Shown here: positions 43,701-53,800 of the stretch, piece after piece
Numbering within the stretch: position 1 is the first letter of the stretch
Layout: each line of letters starts with the position of its first letter
Source: Branchiostoma floridae
Taxonomy: Eukaryota; Chordata; Leptocardii; Amphioxiformes; Branchiostomatidae
Direction: 5' to 3'
Assembly: GCF_000003815.2 (NCBI RefSeq)
Contig: NC_049985.1
Coordinates: 10,328,206-10,392,205 of the forward strand
Length of the DNA: 64,000 nt
Notes under the pieces: generated by a model
Seen by the model: only the letters and a program-made list of their open reading frames with translations
What the model was told of the DNA's origin: nothing
Database searches by the model: none
Program-made: the position numbers and the translations under genes

Positions 43701-46700
43701 GGCACTGAGTTCCTGTCCGGACGGTCTAACAGTTTTTCCCTCGGAGCCCGGCCCGGGGTGCCGTTGGTCTGTCCCAGAGGCAGCATCTCTTCCTCATCAG
43801 TCAGGTACTTCTCATCCAACTACGTGAACAGTATGGGAAGTAGTGAGTTTTAAAAACATTCTCTGTAAACCTAGCCAAAGCTACGAAACTCCTCCTGTAT
43901 TTAGAAGCGTACATGTTCTTTGACCCTGTTTTTGACAAAGAGGGTGCAGAGTTCGATCACTATTGATATTGCAGAGTGGGAACGGTTGGAAGTACTGCAC
44001 AGTGCATACATTGTAGACTAAGACATCCTAACTTTGAACAATGATGTATTATTGAATTCAAGACGTCTTACACGTCAAAAGGTCCTACCAGTATTTTACA
44101 TGGAAAGGTACATTTTAAGAAATATTGGCCTTGGTAGGACTACCATTTTTGTGCCTACATGTACGTGTTTACCTGTAGTTAAAAACAAAGCGACTTATCA
44201 ACTTTACCTGTACAGGTCTGTTACAGCACGTAACACAAGCGATGATGATGATGACGATGATGAGCACCACCATGGACGCCCCCACCCCAGCCACAATGGG
44301 CATCCACAGGTCCACATCCTGTGGTGCTGCTGTGGTGGTGTCAGTGCCGAGTCCTGGCGTTGTCACATCCGTGTTTTCCACTGGGGAGACAACGACCACC
44401 GGGCCCACTGAGCTTGCAATTGGTGGAGAAGTGATAGGGCTTTCTGGGCCTGTGGTTGGAGCTTTGGGGGCTGTAGTTGGGATGGGGGCATTGGTAGTTG
44501 GCAAGTCAGTTGACGTCGTTATGATTTGTTGAGTTGTAGTTGTTGGTGGTTCGGGAGTGGTGGTTGGGATAACTGGGATGGGGGTCGTTATTTCTGGGGC
44601 TGTAGTTGAAAAATCCGTTGTTGTAGTTGTGACTTCAGGGGTCGTAGTAGGGAAAGGAACAGTGGTTGGTAATTCTGGGGTGGTCGTTGGTATTGGTGGG
44701 ATAGGGGTTGTAATTTCTGTAGTTGTAGTTGGAAAATCAGTGGTTGTAGTTGTTATTTGTGGCGTTGTTGGTAAGTCAGGGGTGGTTGTTACAATTTGCG
44801 GGATTGTAGTCGGGCTATATGGAGTAGTAGTCGGCAGTTCTGGAGTTGTAGTAGGTACCGGTAGGGTTGGCGTTGTTACTTCTTGGGTTGTCGTTATCAA
44901 TGGTGGGCCTGTGGTAGGAATATCTGGGGTGGTTGTTGGCGCTTCGGGTGTTGTAGTTGGGGCAGTGGTAGTTCTTTCTGGGGTTGTAGCTGGGGTAGTG
45001 GTTGGTGGTACTGGGGTGGTGATTTGGACGGTTGGATTGTTGGTTGTTGGTTCTGGGACGTTAGGACTTACAGCTATGATTAGTGGGGTTGTTGTAGTCG
45101 TGCTGGCTGATGGGACTGGTGTAGTTATTTCAAGAGTAGTCGTTGAAACGTCGGTTGTGATCTGTGGCGTTATGGTCAAGACGCCAGTGGTTGCAATTTG
45201 TGGTGTTTGAACAAGCGCATTAGTGGTTGTAGTTTGTGGTGTTGTAGTTTGTAAGACCGTGGTTGTAATTTGGGGCGCTATGGTTGGTAAATAAGTGGTT
45301 GTAAGTTGTGGTGTTGTTGGAGAATCGGTGGTTGTAAGTTGTGGTGTTGTAGTTGGCAAGTCAGTGGTTGTGATCTGTGTCTCTGTAGTTAGTGCACCCG
45401 TGGTTGTAGGTTGTGGTGTTGTAGCTGGTACATCAGTGTAAGTAGGCTGTGGCATTGTAGTTGGTAGGTCAGTGGTTGTAATTTGTGGTGTTGTAGTTGA
45501 TTCATTGGTGGTTGTAAGTTGTGGCATTGTAGTTGGTGCATCGGTGGTTGCAAGCTGTGGTGTTGTAGTAGTTGGCGCATCAGTGGTCGTAAGTTGTGGT
45601 ATTGTAGTTGGTATAGCAGCGGTTGTGATTTGTGGTGTTATAGTTGGCACATCCGTGGTTGTAGGCTGTGGCGTTGTAGTTGTAAAGTTAGTGGTTGTAA
45701 TTTGTGGTGTTGTGATAGGTATATTCGTTGTTGTATGTTGCGTTATTGTAGTTGGTAGGTCAGTGGTTGTAAGTTGTGGTGTTATGGTTGGTTCATCGGT
45801 GGTTGTGATTTGTGGTGTTATAGTCGGTACATCGGTGGTTACAATTTGTGGTGGTATAGTTGGTAATCCAGGACTTGTAGTCGGGACAGGTGTTGGTAAT
45901 TCGGGAGTGGTTGAAGGCTGTGGCGTTGTAGTTGGAAAGTCAGTGGTTGTACGTTGTGGTATTGCAGTTTGTGCATCAGTGGCTGTACGTTGTGGTGTAG
46001 TGGTTGCTGCGTCTGTTGTTGTAATCTGCGGGGTTGTAGTTTGTGCGGTAGTGGTTGTAATTTGTGGTCTTGTAGTTGGTAAGCCATGGCTTGTAGTTAT
46101 CAATTGTGGGTTTGTAGTCGGGGCAGGCGTTGGTGATTCGGGAGTGGTAGTTGGGATGTGCGGGGTGGCCGTAGTTCTGTCTGGTGTCGTCTCTGCAAAG
46201 CCAGAGGTTACGAGTACCACAGTTGATGAAGAGCCATTCGTCACAGTAGATGGTACATCGGAGACAGTAGAAGCGGTTGGCGGGTTGGGTGTTGATGGCG
46301 AGGGAGTGACTGGCAAGCCTATAGCTGTAGACTGCGACTGGACATCTGGAATAGGAAACATTCATTTAAACAATAATATAAGACAGCAGATCATTTACAG
46401 CATTGTTTGTACCGAACTATGGATTCGTGGTTGGAAGCATTGCAACAAGAAAGATCATACCATAGCAATGATCTAATAGTATACAAAGGTTGGAAGTAGC
46501 TAAAAGAAACAGGCAGTTCTGTCGCCTTAAATACTACTCATCAACTTGAAAGGGTCACTTTGACATTTTCTTCACTACGACTGACAGTGTACATCAACCC
46601 AAAAACGCTACATCATATTCAAACATTTCCTAACCGTGAGAACGAAGGTGAGGCGTAGATTATCGCCATAATCATGTTATGTAAATTGGTTTCGCATCGA

Positions 46701-47860
46701 TCGATGTTCCCGCGGCGGTTCTTTGGTCTTTCTTGGCTGTTTGTATTTGTTCCTGCCTGAACTCACGTCCGCTATCGACCGCACGTCAGGCAAACTCGTA
46801 TGGCGGACTTGTACTTTGACTTTACCTTGTCACACAGTTGAGCCCTTCCTTATTAAAAACTAACAGTCTGACAGTGCCATAGATCAAAGAAGCTAGAAGA
46901 AAAATAGCGTCTCTAATCATGTTGTTTGCCATGCCAAAATTCGGGAGACTTGGAATGTTGCACACTCATATTCGACTGGCATCACAGAGCACAAAAACGC
47001 TCAATGAATATAGAAATGTAGGTTGCATCAGCCTAGTGTCAACTTCTTTGGTATATGTAAACTTTACGTTTCTCGGTAAACCATTACTTCGAAAATATTT
47101 GCTAGTTTTGACCAGTGACAAAATCACGGACGGTACAAACTCTGAGGCTCACGTCGTGAAATAGTAGCAGACTGTTTAAAGAGCCTGTTCATAATAACAC
47201 TAAGGTCACCGCTTAAAGGGTAATCCCCAAAGATAATTTTCTCAATGTACCGGGGATATACTAAATCCGGGAGTAGATTACGTTATCGTTAGTGTTTTGG
47301 TATTTATCTACTTTAAAGCCAACTTAAACATCCATTATGCATCCATAGAACAACGTTTCCGTTGTTTCACTCACTTGAACCTTGTACGACGTGCACGTGA
47401 TGTGGGTTACCAGGCATGACGCCATGGTCTCAAAGTCAATGACAGGATGTCAGTGATCTTTCAGATCTTTAAAAACAAAGTAGAAAATCCTAATGCCTCT
47501 TTTATTCAGTGGTTTTCGTAAGGCAGCTATATGAGAACTAGATCTGGTGGTACAAAGTTGGCGAATCAATTTTTCTTCATTGATTTTTCAATGACTCATG
47601 TCTGTGAGAATGCGAACATACATGTAGCTGGTCCATTGTTTAGGGCGCACTTAAGGTGACTTTCCAATCAAGAAAAGAAAGCTAATCACAGTTCTCAAAA
47701 CACACACACTTTTACTTGTGTTGGACGTTAGCGAAATCACAGTGTGGCCAATGTCAGCGCGGGTAAATACAAACCCCTTACCTTGGACATGAACAGATAC
47801 CGTGTACAACAGCAGTACGGCAGTCCACGAGCAAACTCCACAATGTCGTCCGCGCCACAT
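37219..47860 (-). CDS. Mucin-like type I membrane protein with three cytoplasmic SH3 domains
   Basis: Fourteen exons, read downward: 47860-47782, 46345-44208, 43819-43687, 43352-43167, 42876-42459, 42150-41953, 41657-41548, 40827-40607, 40210-39912, 39504-39410, 39002-38817, 38449-38308, 37799-37682, 37317-37219. Every border is GT-AG, every phase agrees, and the total is 4,422 nt: 1,473 residues plus TAA. Order of parts: signal peptide (MWRGRHCGVCSWTAVLLLYT), Thr/Pro mucin to about residue 705, transmembrane helix 709-732, then a 740-residue tail with SH3 domains at about 792-845, 1100-1156 and 1417-1468, separated by Ser/Pro-rich linkers with PxxP motifs. I do not recognise the architecture. 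A plausible role is linking a glycosylated surface rod to cytoskeletal or signalling partners. The weakest junction is the acceptor at 38,450 (ACCCAAG). Confidence 0.85.
38817..40210 (-). CDS. Proline-rich cytoplasmic linker exons
   Basis: Exons 40210-39912, 39504-39410 and 39002-38817 encode a Ser/Pro/Arg-rich linker between SH3-2 and SH3-3. Visible ligands include RPLGPPQRPAPKPP directly after SH3-2, PVKPPRQP (exact PxxPxR) and ISPKPP. Tyr-containing segments (VFYSPSD, SPTYSTS) could be phosphorylation sites. No domain is recognisable. Confidence 0.75.
40607..40827 (-). CDS. SH3 domain 2 exon
   Basis: The exon encodes ERYIAVYGYRATDENQLNLE then EDDVITVIERDPLGWARGIC and KEGWFPESYVKRL. The ALYDY-like motif is AVYGY, the RT loop is TDENQ, the conserved Trp is in GWARG, and the GWFPESYV end is canonical. 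All key ligand-binding aromatic positions look intact. The next exon begins with a proline-rich run. Confidence 0.92.
41048..41334 (-). mobile_element. tRNA-derived SINE
   Basis: The minus strand carries pol III boxes: A box TGGCCTAGTGG (forward 41,314-41,324) and B box GTTCGATCC (forward 41,271-41,279), spaced as in a tRNA. A unique body of about 200 nt follows, and the element ends in an oligo-T/A run at 41,052-41,061. The octamer AGGCCATT is found at both ends (41,044-41,051 and 41,319-41,326) but the second copy overlaps the A box, so a target duplication is not proven. It lies in an intron of the mucin/SH3 gene, same strand. Confidence 0.7.
41953..42876 (-). CDS. Ser/Pro-rich linker exons between SH3-1 and SH3-2
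   Basis: Exons 42876-42459 and 42150-41953 (with 41657-41548 following) encode a low-complexity linker. It contains SLPDPPPSLQTTFLPNGTAG, a polyproline run SLPPPPPELL and a basic, His-rich segment (SHVRTHPHAKAV). The small exon 41657-41548 ends LDLPPPPPEF. No known domain. Confidence 0.75.
43167..43352 (-). CDS. SH3 domain 1 exon
   Basis: The exon reads ERYRVKESYRSEAEDQISLV then KGEEVEVINKPTDDWWFGRS and KIGWFPTKHLQ. The SH3 hallmarks are present: an acidic RT loop (EAED), the WW pair in DDWWFGR, and the G-W-F-P start of the last strand. Two donors are possible 7 nt apart; only the distal one (GTCAGT after GCAG) keeps phase with the next exon. Confidence 0.88.
44208..46345 (-). CDS. Mucin-domain and transmembrane exon
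   Basis: One 2,138-nt exon encodes about 680 residues made almost only of Thr, Pro, Ser, Ile, Gln and acidic residues, with no Cys in the ectodomain. A loose 12-residue unit, ITTTDLPTTTPQ and variants, repeats for most of its length; the membrane-distal part is less regular (TPSPSTPNPPTASTVSD). Dense Thr/Ser next to Pro predicts heavy O-glycosylation. It ends WMPIVAGVGASMVVLIIVII then IIACVTCCNRPVQ: a helix followed by a Cys cluster suited to palmitoylation. Confidence 0.88.
44480..46140 (-). repeat. Imperfect 36-bp coding minisatellite (mucin repeat)
   Basis: Units of about 36 bases encode variants of TTDxPTTTPQIT. Copies differ at many sites and some are shortened by one or a few codons, always in frame. 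The opposite strand is open and reads as Val/Gly-rich nonsense. Confidence 0.8.
46346..47781 (-). other. Intron 1 of the mucin/SH3 gene
   Basis: 1.4 kb between the signal-peptide exon and the mucin exon. No exon or recognisable element seen. Confidence 0.65.
47782..47860 (-). CDS. Signal-peptide exon of the mucin/SH3 gene
   Basis: The ATG at 47,860 starts MWRGRHCGVCSWTAVLLLYT followed by VSVHVQ, a short basic start and hydrophobic core typical of a cleaved signal peptide. The exon ends in phase 1 at a GTAAGG donor and joins exactly to the mucin exon (VQ-D-VQSQS). An in-frame ATG farther upstream (47,947) exists, but starting there would bury the signal peptide. Confidence 0.8.
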
Positions 47861-48014
47861 CGTCCTTTCTAGCGAGAGAACTTGTCCTGTTAATGTCCAA
47901 CAAAAGATATCTGTCTGTCCACACGATGGCAAGATGGTAACACACACTTGAAGGCTTCTTTAGAACGGACAAACTGTACTTCTTTAGGGGACTTCGAAGT
48001 TGCCTTCCGTCCCC

Positions 48015-48025
48015 GCCGCCATCTT
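48015..48025 (-). promoter_or_regulatory. YY1-like site upstream of the mucin/SH3 gene
   Basis: AAGATGGCGGC on the minus strand matches the YY1 consensus and lies about 155 nt upstream of the ATG in a locally GC-rich stretch. Such sites often sit at or just after transcription starts of TATA-less animal genes. The start site itself is not determined. Confidence 0.45.
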
Positions 48026-50823
48026 TACTTTACCCGTTTACAGGTGGGTTGAATATTAACGCGACCTATCCCGGGTTAAGTGTAGTTTGTACCTGTTGAC
48101 TGAGCGCTACTGGGTTGGCTGTGCGTACCTCTGGCGACAGGCAACGCCTCTGTTCCGCTTGAGTTAGCCGACTGTGTTTACCTTCAAATTTAGATAAAGT
48201 ACCGCGGACAGGTGTGTAATTCCGAGGTGTCCTGCCTAGGACGCTGTCTGTCAGCTACTTCGTTTGAACAAGTCTGAAGTTGATGAAGTAATAACTTGCC
48301 GTTAGGGATGGAGGGATTGACATGAAAAAAAGGAGACTTAAGAAGATTTATCAGTTCAAGCTTCTCGATTTTTAATATACTTAGAACAGTTCAAGTCTCC
48401 CGATCCTTTATATACTTAGAATGCTGCCATCCATTGCTATTCTGCCCATTGGTATATCCGTTGTTTTAATTTGTAAACAGGTCTAGCCCTAGCCCTTTGC
48501 AATAGTTACAGGCTAGTTGGGAAATAGACTAAAGAACTTCAAGAGTTGAAAAAGACGAAGTGTGTTCCCGATATACATCTAAAGTCTGTACATTTTATGT
48601 GATATCTAAAGAAAACTGTATCTTAAAAGCTGTCCCTTATGGCGCTTACAAATTTGACACTGGTTTTAGCTCAAACTTTGCTCCTCCCGCATTCTTACTA
48701 CTGAAGACAAAGCATTGCAATTTGCATGCACAAGTTTATAAACATACACAAACTTTGTAGTGTGCACTTCTTACGCAAGTCAATAGGTGACGCTATGTAC
48801 ATCCTTGGTGTGAAGGGTCGACGGTGGCAAAGTGAAATGCTGCAGTCTGTTCTGGCCAAATCAATAGTCAAGAACTGGTTATTATGACTTTACAGTCCAC
48901 ACCCTCAGAAAAACACAACACATGTTCGTAAGTACGGTAAAGTGTAAATATGGGTAAGATTTACTCATCAACTTCGATCAATTTGTACGGAGGCCAACAT
49001 AACGTTATCATTGAAATTAGCAAAGTTACACAATATACTGCTAACGCATATCTTTGCACAAAAGTTTCCGTTTACATGTTGCAGACATACTAGTATATGA
49101 TATCAACGACTCCTCAATTTTTCAGGCGAACACATGATTGACTAGTTCAATATCAAACCGCTAGGAAGCGCTCATAAGCTGTGTAGACTATTGTAACTCT
49201 TTGGCGATATTTTGCGAGACTATTGAAGCTTCCTGGGTCGGACAGTTCCCGTCGCTATGAGATACAAAGTGTACTTCAATGTTGTTTCAGATATCATGTT
49301 TTTTGAAAGGAGACATATCAACCTTGTAGGAAGAAATACGACCACAATTTGTTTCAAATTATCACATGGGGTCTCACATGTACGGGCGGTCCAAGATATC
49401 CCCAAAGAAGAACGTTTTGGTTCATGGATGATGACCGTCACGCACAAGATGGATTAAGCACAGTGAGAGAGGAAAGACAGCACATGTGACCATCTTCCGA
49501 CGAAACAAGCGGATAATAGAGACAACAACAACAACATTCATTTCTAACTGCAATACTTTACTAATAGATACCCTATTCTCCAAGTAGAGGTTGGGTGGCT
49601 GGGGTTATAGGACTTATAGTAGTTAGTGGCCGGGATTTTTTCCGCTCGCTTCTGACCACTGGGATCCCCGCGACCCAACCCCTGTTTAAAGAATAAAATA
49701 CCTCACGATGTTCTATGATGATAGAAAATTACTGGGAAAAGAAATACCGCCATGTCATGTTTAGCAACATGGTTAACGTGAACTACTGTAGAGAGAGTGT
49801 GCTTTAGCCTCTTTCATCATGATCTTTCATATTTACGTTAACGTTAACGTTATCATGATCTTCCATGGAATCTCTTTCCTAGACAAAGCCCCTTGCCCAG
49901 ACCCAGGACGTCTTTGGCTTTGCAGTCGTCTCATTACAGATCAATAGAAGAACAGGGCTAAGGCAGTGACATTACCAGTGTGACCCATATTGGCAAATTG
50001 ACAAAAGAGCTGTTAGAGCTTTTTGTCGTTCGTTCCGGTCGGGTAAGGGTTGGCAAAAGTTCTCAAGAACTGTGATCCCGCTAAGCATTTCCATGTTTTC
50101 AATAACTCAAAGTTAACGCCAGTCAAAACAGTTTAGAATTCCTGTATTTAAAAGCGTTTAACTCTGGCGACTCTCTGAATACAATAGTCAAGTAGTTAGG
50201 AACTTTTCTGTTCTTCTTTTTGAAGTGACTTTAGTTTCCAAACGAAAAGTTAGTTAGAAATGGTACAGTTAGTCAAAAACTGTAACTGAGACTGAGGCCA
50301 AGTTTCTTCAAGTGTTCTCTCGGCGCCTTGATTTCTTCGGTGGTGCGGTCGAGTGTTGTGTGTAATGCGGTATGTCCCTCCGCCCGTGTGGCATGGCAGG
50401 CATGCAGACTCACATGTGTGGCCCGCCACTGTACTCACAACACTCACCACGGCCAGGTCGCCAGCCAAGCCTCGGGCACACAGCTCAAGCCGGCAGGATC
50501 GGCTTCAACATAGCGGGACGGATCGCTTAGCATAGCCGAGGAGTTAGCTGGCATCGGGCGCTGGTGTTTCGTTCGGTACAGACATTCTGCAAGGCGAAGT
50601 TTGTAGCAAGTTTGTTGCGAAGTTCAGCCGGTGTGTTTATGAAACTGGCAGCGACTCCGGGACCTTTTTTCTGCTGCAGAGCCGACCTTGAGACGCTGGT
50701 ATAAGAAGCATCCGGGCTACATCTTGAAGTAGTGGGAAGTGGAGTTAGTGTCTTAGATTGTGTTTGACTCGGTTGGCAAACTCGGCATCAGAGGGGGTCT
50801 GGAGAGCGGAGCTGAGCTCAAAC
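48026..50823. other. Intergenic region between divergent genes
   Basis: About 2.8 kb separates the divergently transcribed mucin/SH3 and FREM2-like genes and should hold both promoters and the FREM2-like 5' UTR. Apart from a short palindromic repeat at 49,586-49,683 and a GTTAACGTTAACGTTA run near 49,840 I see no element and no gene. Confidence 0.55.
49586..49683. repeat. Short inverted-repeat element
   Basis: AGAGGTTGGGTGGCTGGGG at the left is matched by inverted CCCCGCGACCCAACCCCT at the right, and an inner AGTGGC/GACCACT pair nests inside. It resembles a small foldback or MITE-type repeat. No target duplication recognised. Confidence 0.45.
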
Positions 50824-53800
50824 ATGGCGCGGCTGTGGAGGAGAGAGGAGGGGATGTTGTGGTGTGTTCTCCTGGCCTGCCTGTGGACCGTGGCGCTGTG
50901 TCAGCGGGCCGGGACCACCAGGGACAACCTCATCCTCACCAACACCGGCATCAAGGTGCCGTTCGGCCGCTCGGTGTTCCTGGACCCGGCCCGGGACCTG
51001 CGGATCCGGGTGGTTCCCGGGGACAGATGCATCGTGACGGTCCTGCAGAACGACCCCCTGTCCCAGCGACCTGGCAGGCTCATGCCCAACTCCTTCCCCT
51101 GCGACTTCGGACAGAATGAGGTTAGACTTTCTTTTAAAAAATTCATCTTAAAGTTAACGTTAACGTTTCTTCCCTTTATCTGCAAATTGGAAATATTTCC
51201 TCCAATATAAACACCCCTTGTTCAACACAATTTGATTGTTAGCCGAAAGTTCACACTTTTTTTGTCGTTTACAACACCCTTTCAACTTTTCACGAGAAAG
51301 TTTTAACGCGCCGAAATTTCCTTTGAGCTAAGCTTGTAGATGGGCTTCCTTCGAAGTATGTACTGTGTAGTTATCAAGAGAAGCCAGGGATTCTCAATTG
51401 CGTTGGAGTTTTTTTGGTGCTAGGTGAAATAATTAGATTCAAGAAATAAAGTAAAAACTTTGGGGTAAAGGAGGAGACCGGGTGTTTACAATCGGAGGTT
51501 TGGACAAATATTTAGGGGTTTCGCTTGGATAAACAAGGGGGTTTGCCGAAGTGTTTACCTGCTTGTCAGGTCCCCAGTGCAAAGTTTTGTACAACAAGTT
51601 TATTTTTGGTGGCGTCTGGACTTTTTTGCCGGTTTACCCAGGGACCAGAAATATTTGCTTTGTCAGGGATAACAGCAAACCCGGGATTGTTCTTCTCACT
51701 TTTTCGTTTTTATTAGCTTATTGTTGTTTTTATGCCTCTGTAATGATAAAGAGCTGGAGTAATTTAAAGATTAGATTAGAGGAAACCACCTATAATAACA
51801 ACAATCTGGCTGATCCTGTTAATTAAACCCCTTATTGTGAAAGAGGTGAGAAAGTTTTTCTTTGTCTTTCCTTCACTTGTGTGTCCTGTGTTAACTGGCA
51901 CATAGCCAAAGGCCTTCCCCACTCCCCTACCTCACCATTGACATTGAAATGTATAGTGTTTACACGAAATACACAAATGATCCGTCCGCCTTTTTATTCT
52001 CCCATTTCACGCCTATCAAGTAGAGCAGGGGGGCTTTTGTACAGAAGCACTTACACCATTCCAGCCACTTGCCTCAAAGCTTTGAACTGGGGTTTGTAAG
52101 ATAGGTGGCACAGAAAAAAGTTCCCACAGTCTAAAGGGTTGCAACTTATCATGAAGAAAGGCTGTCTATTTAAGTCTCGAAGCAAGTATTAAAAGAGCAA
52201 TCAATGTTAATTTTTGAATGATTTGATAGGGCATACTGAAAGTTGCAAGATTTGTAGATAGTTATAGAATAGAAGGCTGACGAGTGACGACAAAGCCAGG
52301 GCTCCTTCAGCAGTCGGTAAACTGTTTGGAAATCTAAACTGTTAGAAAACAAGTACATTGTAAGTAGTGCTAATGTCAGGGTACAAAGCTAATATAATGC
52401 TGAACCCCTTTGCTAGCTCTACAGAAAATGGCATGTGAGCTCAGAACATCCCTCCCAGAGTCCAGGCTGATGGGAAGAAAGCTTTCTAATTGGTTGACAC
52501 ATTGTACTGGGATGGTTAAACAAACCTGGGACAAGTTATGGACTGGAGTCCAACTGTGTGCTTGTGTTGCCAATTGGCTACATTGGCCATGCTCCTGTGG
52601 AAAAGGCAGAGTTTGTATCCTGCAGCAATTAGCCTGGCCAACCATTTGTGGACACCTCTAAATGAAAGCCATAAGTTCCCAACTTGTGGGAGCTTCTGCA
52701 GTGGTACTGCAAATTCTTCTACATTTGTGATAGTTTTATTCATGACAGGTGGGAAAGGGAGGCTTTCACAGTGATTTTGATCCACCGGACTGATGAAACA
52801 ATTCTGTCATACTGAAGTCATGGAGACATATTCTTGACGTCACGGATTTTTAGTGGAAAAGTCACCATGGAAGAAAACACAGTAAAAGTTTCACAATTTA
52901 CGGTAGCCAGCTACACTGTAGTTGATAGACTACACCCCTTCCTGTCAGCAAGCAAAGGGTGAATTATTTTTCTCTTTTTCCCCATCTGATAGACCAAGGA
53001 GGTTTTTAACTCCTTGATGTAAATTGAGCCTAGACAGGAATTTGGAAGGAAAGATTTTATTAAGCAGCTTGGGACATGTGTTTATCAGATTGAGATACAG
53101 GATTTGAATGATTCGAATTCCTAATTACAAAGAAGGCAGCTAACTTCAAAGACCAAATCTACCAGGATTTAAACCATTGTTCATAGTACTATGAGAGCAG
53201 TGTATGGTGATAGGCTGAAAAAAGTATATTGTCTGACAGTCAGCAGGAAGTGTGATTTTGTGTAGGATGCAAGTAAAACATTTTATTTGAGAATACCATT
53301 CTCCATTCAATGGAACTGAAAAGTACATAAACTTGTATACAGGAATGTTCAACTAGGATTTTGGGTTGCCATGGTAACTTGAAGTACTTTGACCAATCAG
53401 GTGTGTCAGTCCTGCTAGTTGTGGGAGGGGGTGATGAGTGGAACAGTTGGCTGGGCTTGTGTTATGTTTAGCTGTCCAATTTGGTCAGGTCTGTTTGAGT
53501 GGAAACCATTCTGAAGCTAATCCTACCCCATGGTTGGATGGTGATGACCACCAGCCTAACCAGGACCAGGCCAGCACCCTGTGCACTTGAGGCTGTTCCA
53601 AGTCAATTTCGTGTTTTAATGGCAAAACAATCCTACATGATGATGTTAACCATTACAAAGACACGAGAAGAAGCCGTTCTATTAGACTTGATATATGATA
53701 CTTTTACATGTAGGTTTTGTCCTTGTTTTGGCCTCTACTTAGTTCATTTGGCAAAAATGTTCCTTCAAAGTCTTATATAGTTTTTAAATGTAGCAGCCCA

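Noticed and set aside
44557-46476. Long Val/Gly-rich open frames on the + strand
   Set aside because: They are the reverse complement of the Thr/Pro mucin repeats; ACC/ACA and CCA codons read backwards give GGT, TGT and TGG/GTT, so no stops arise. The minus strand has the matching splice sites and phase.
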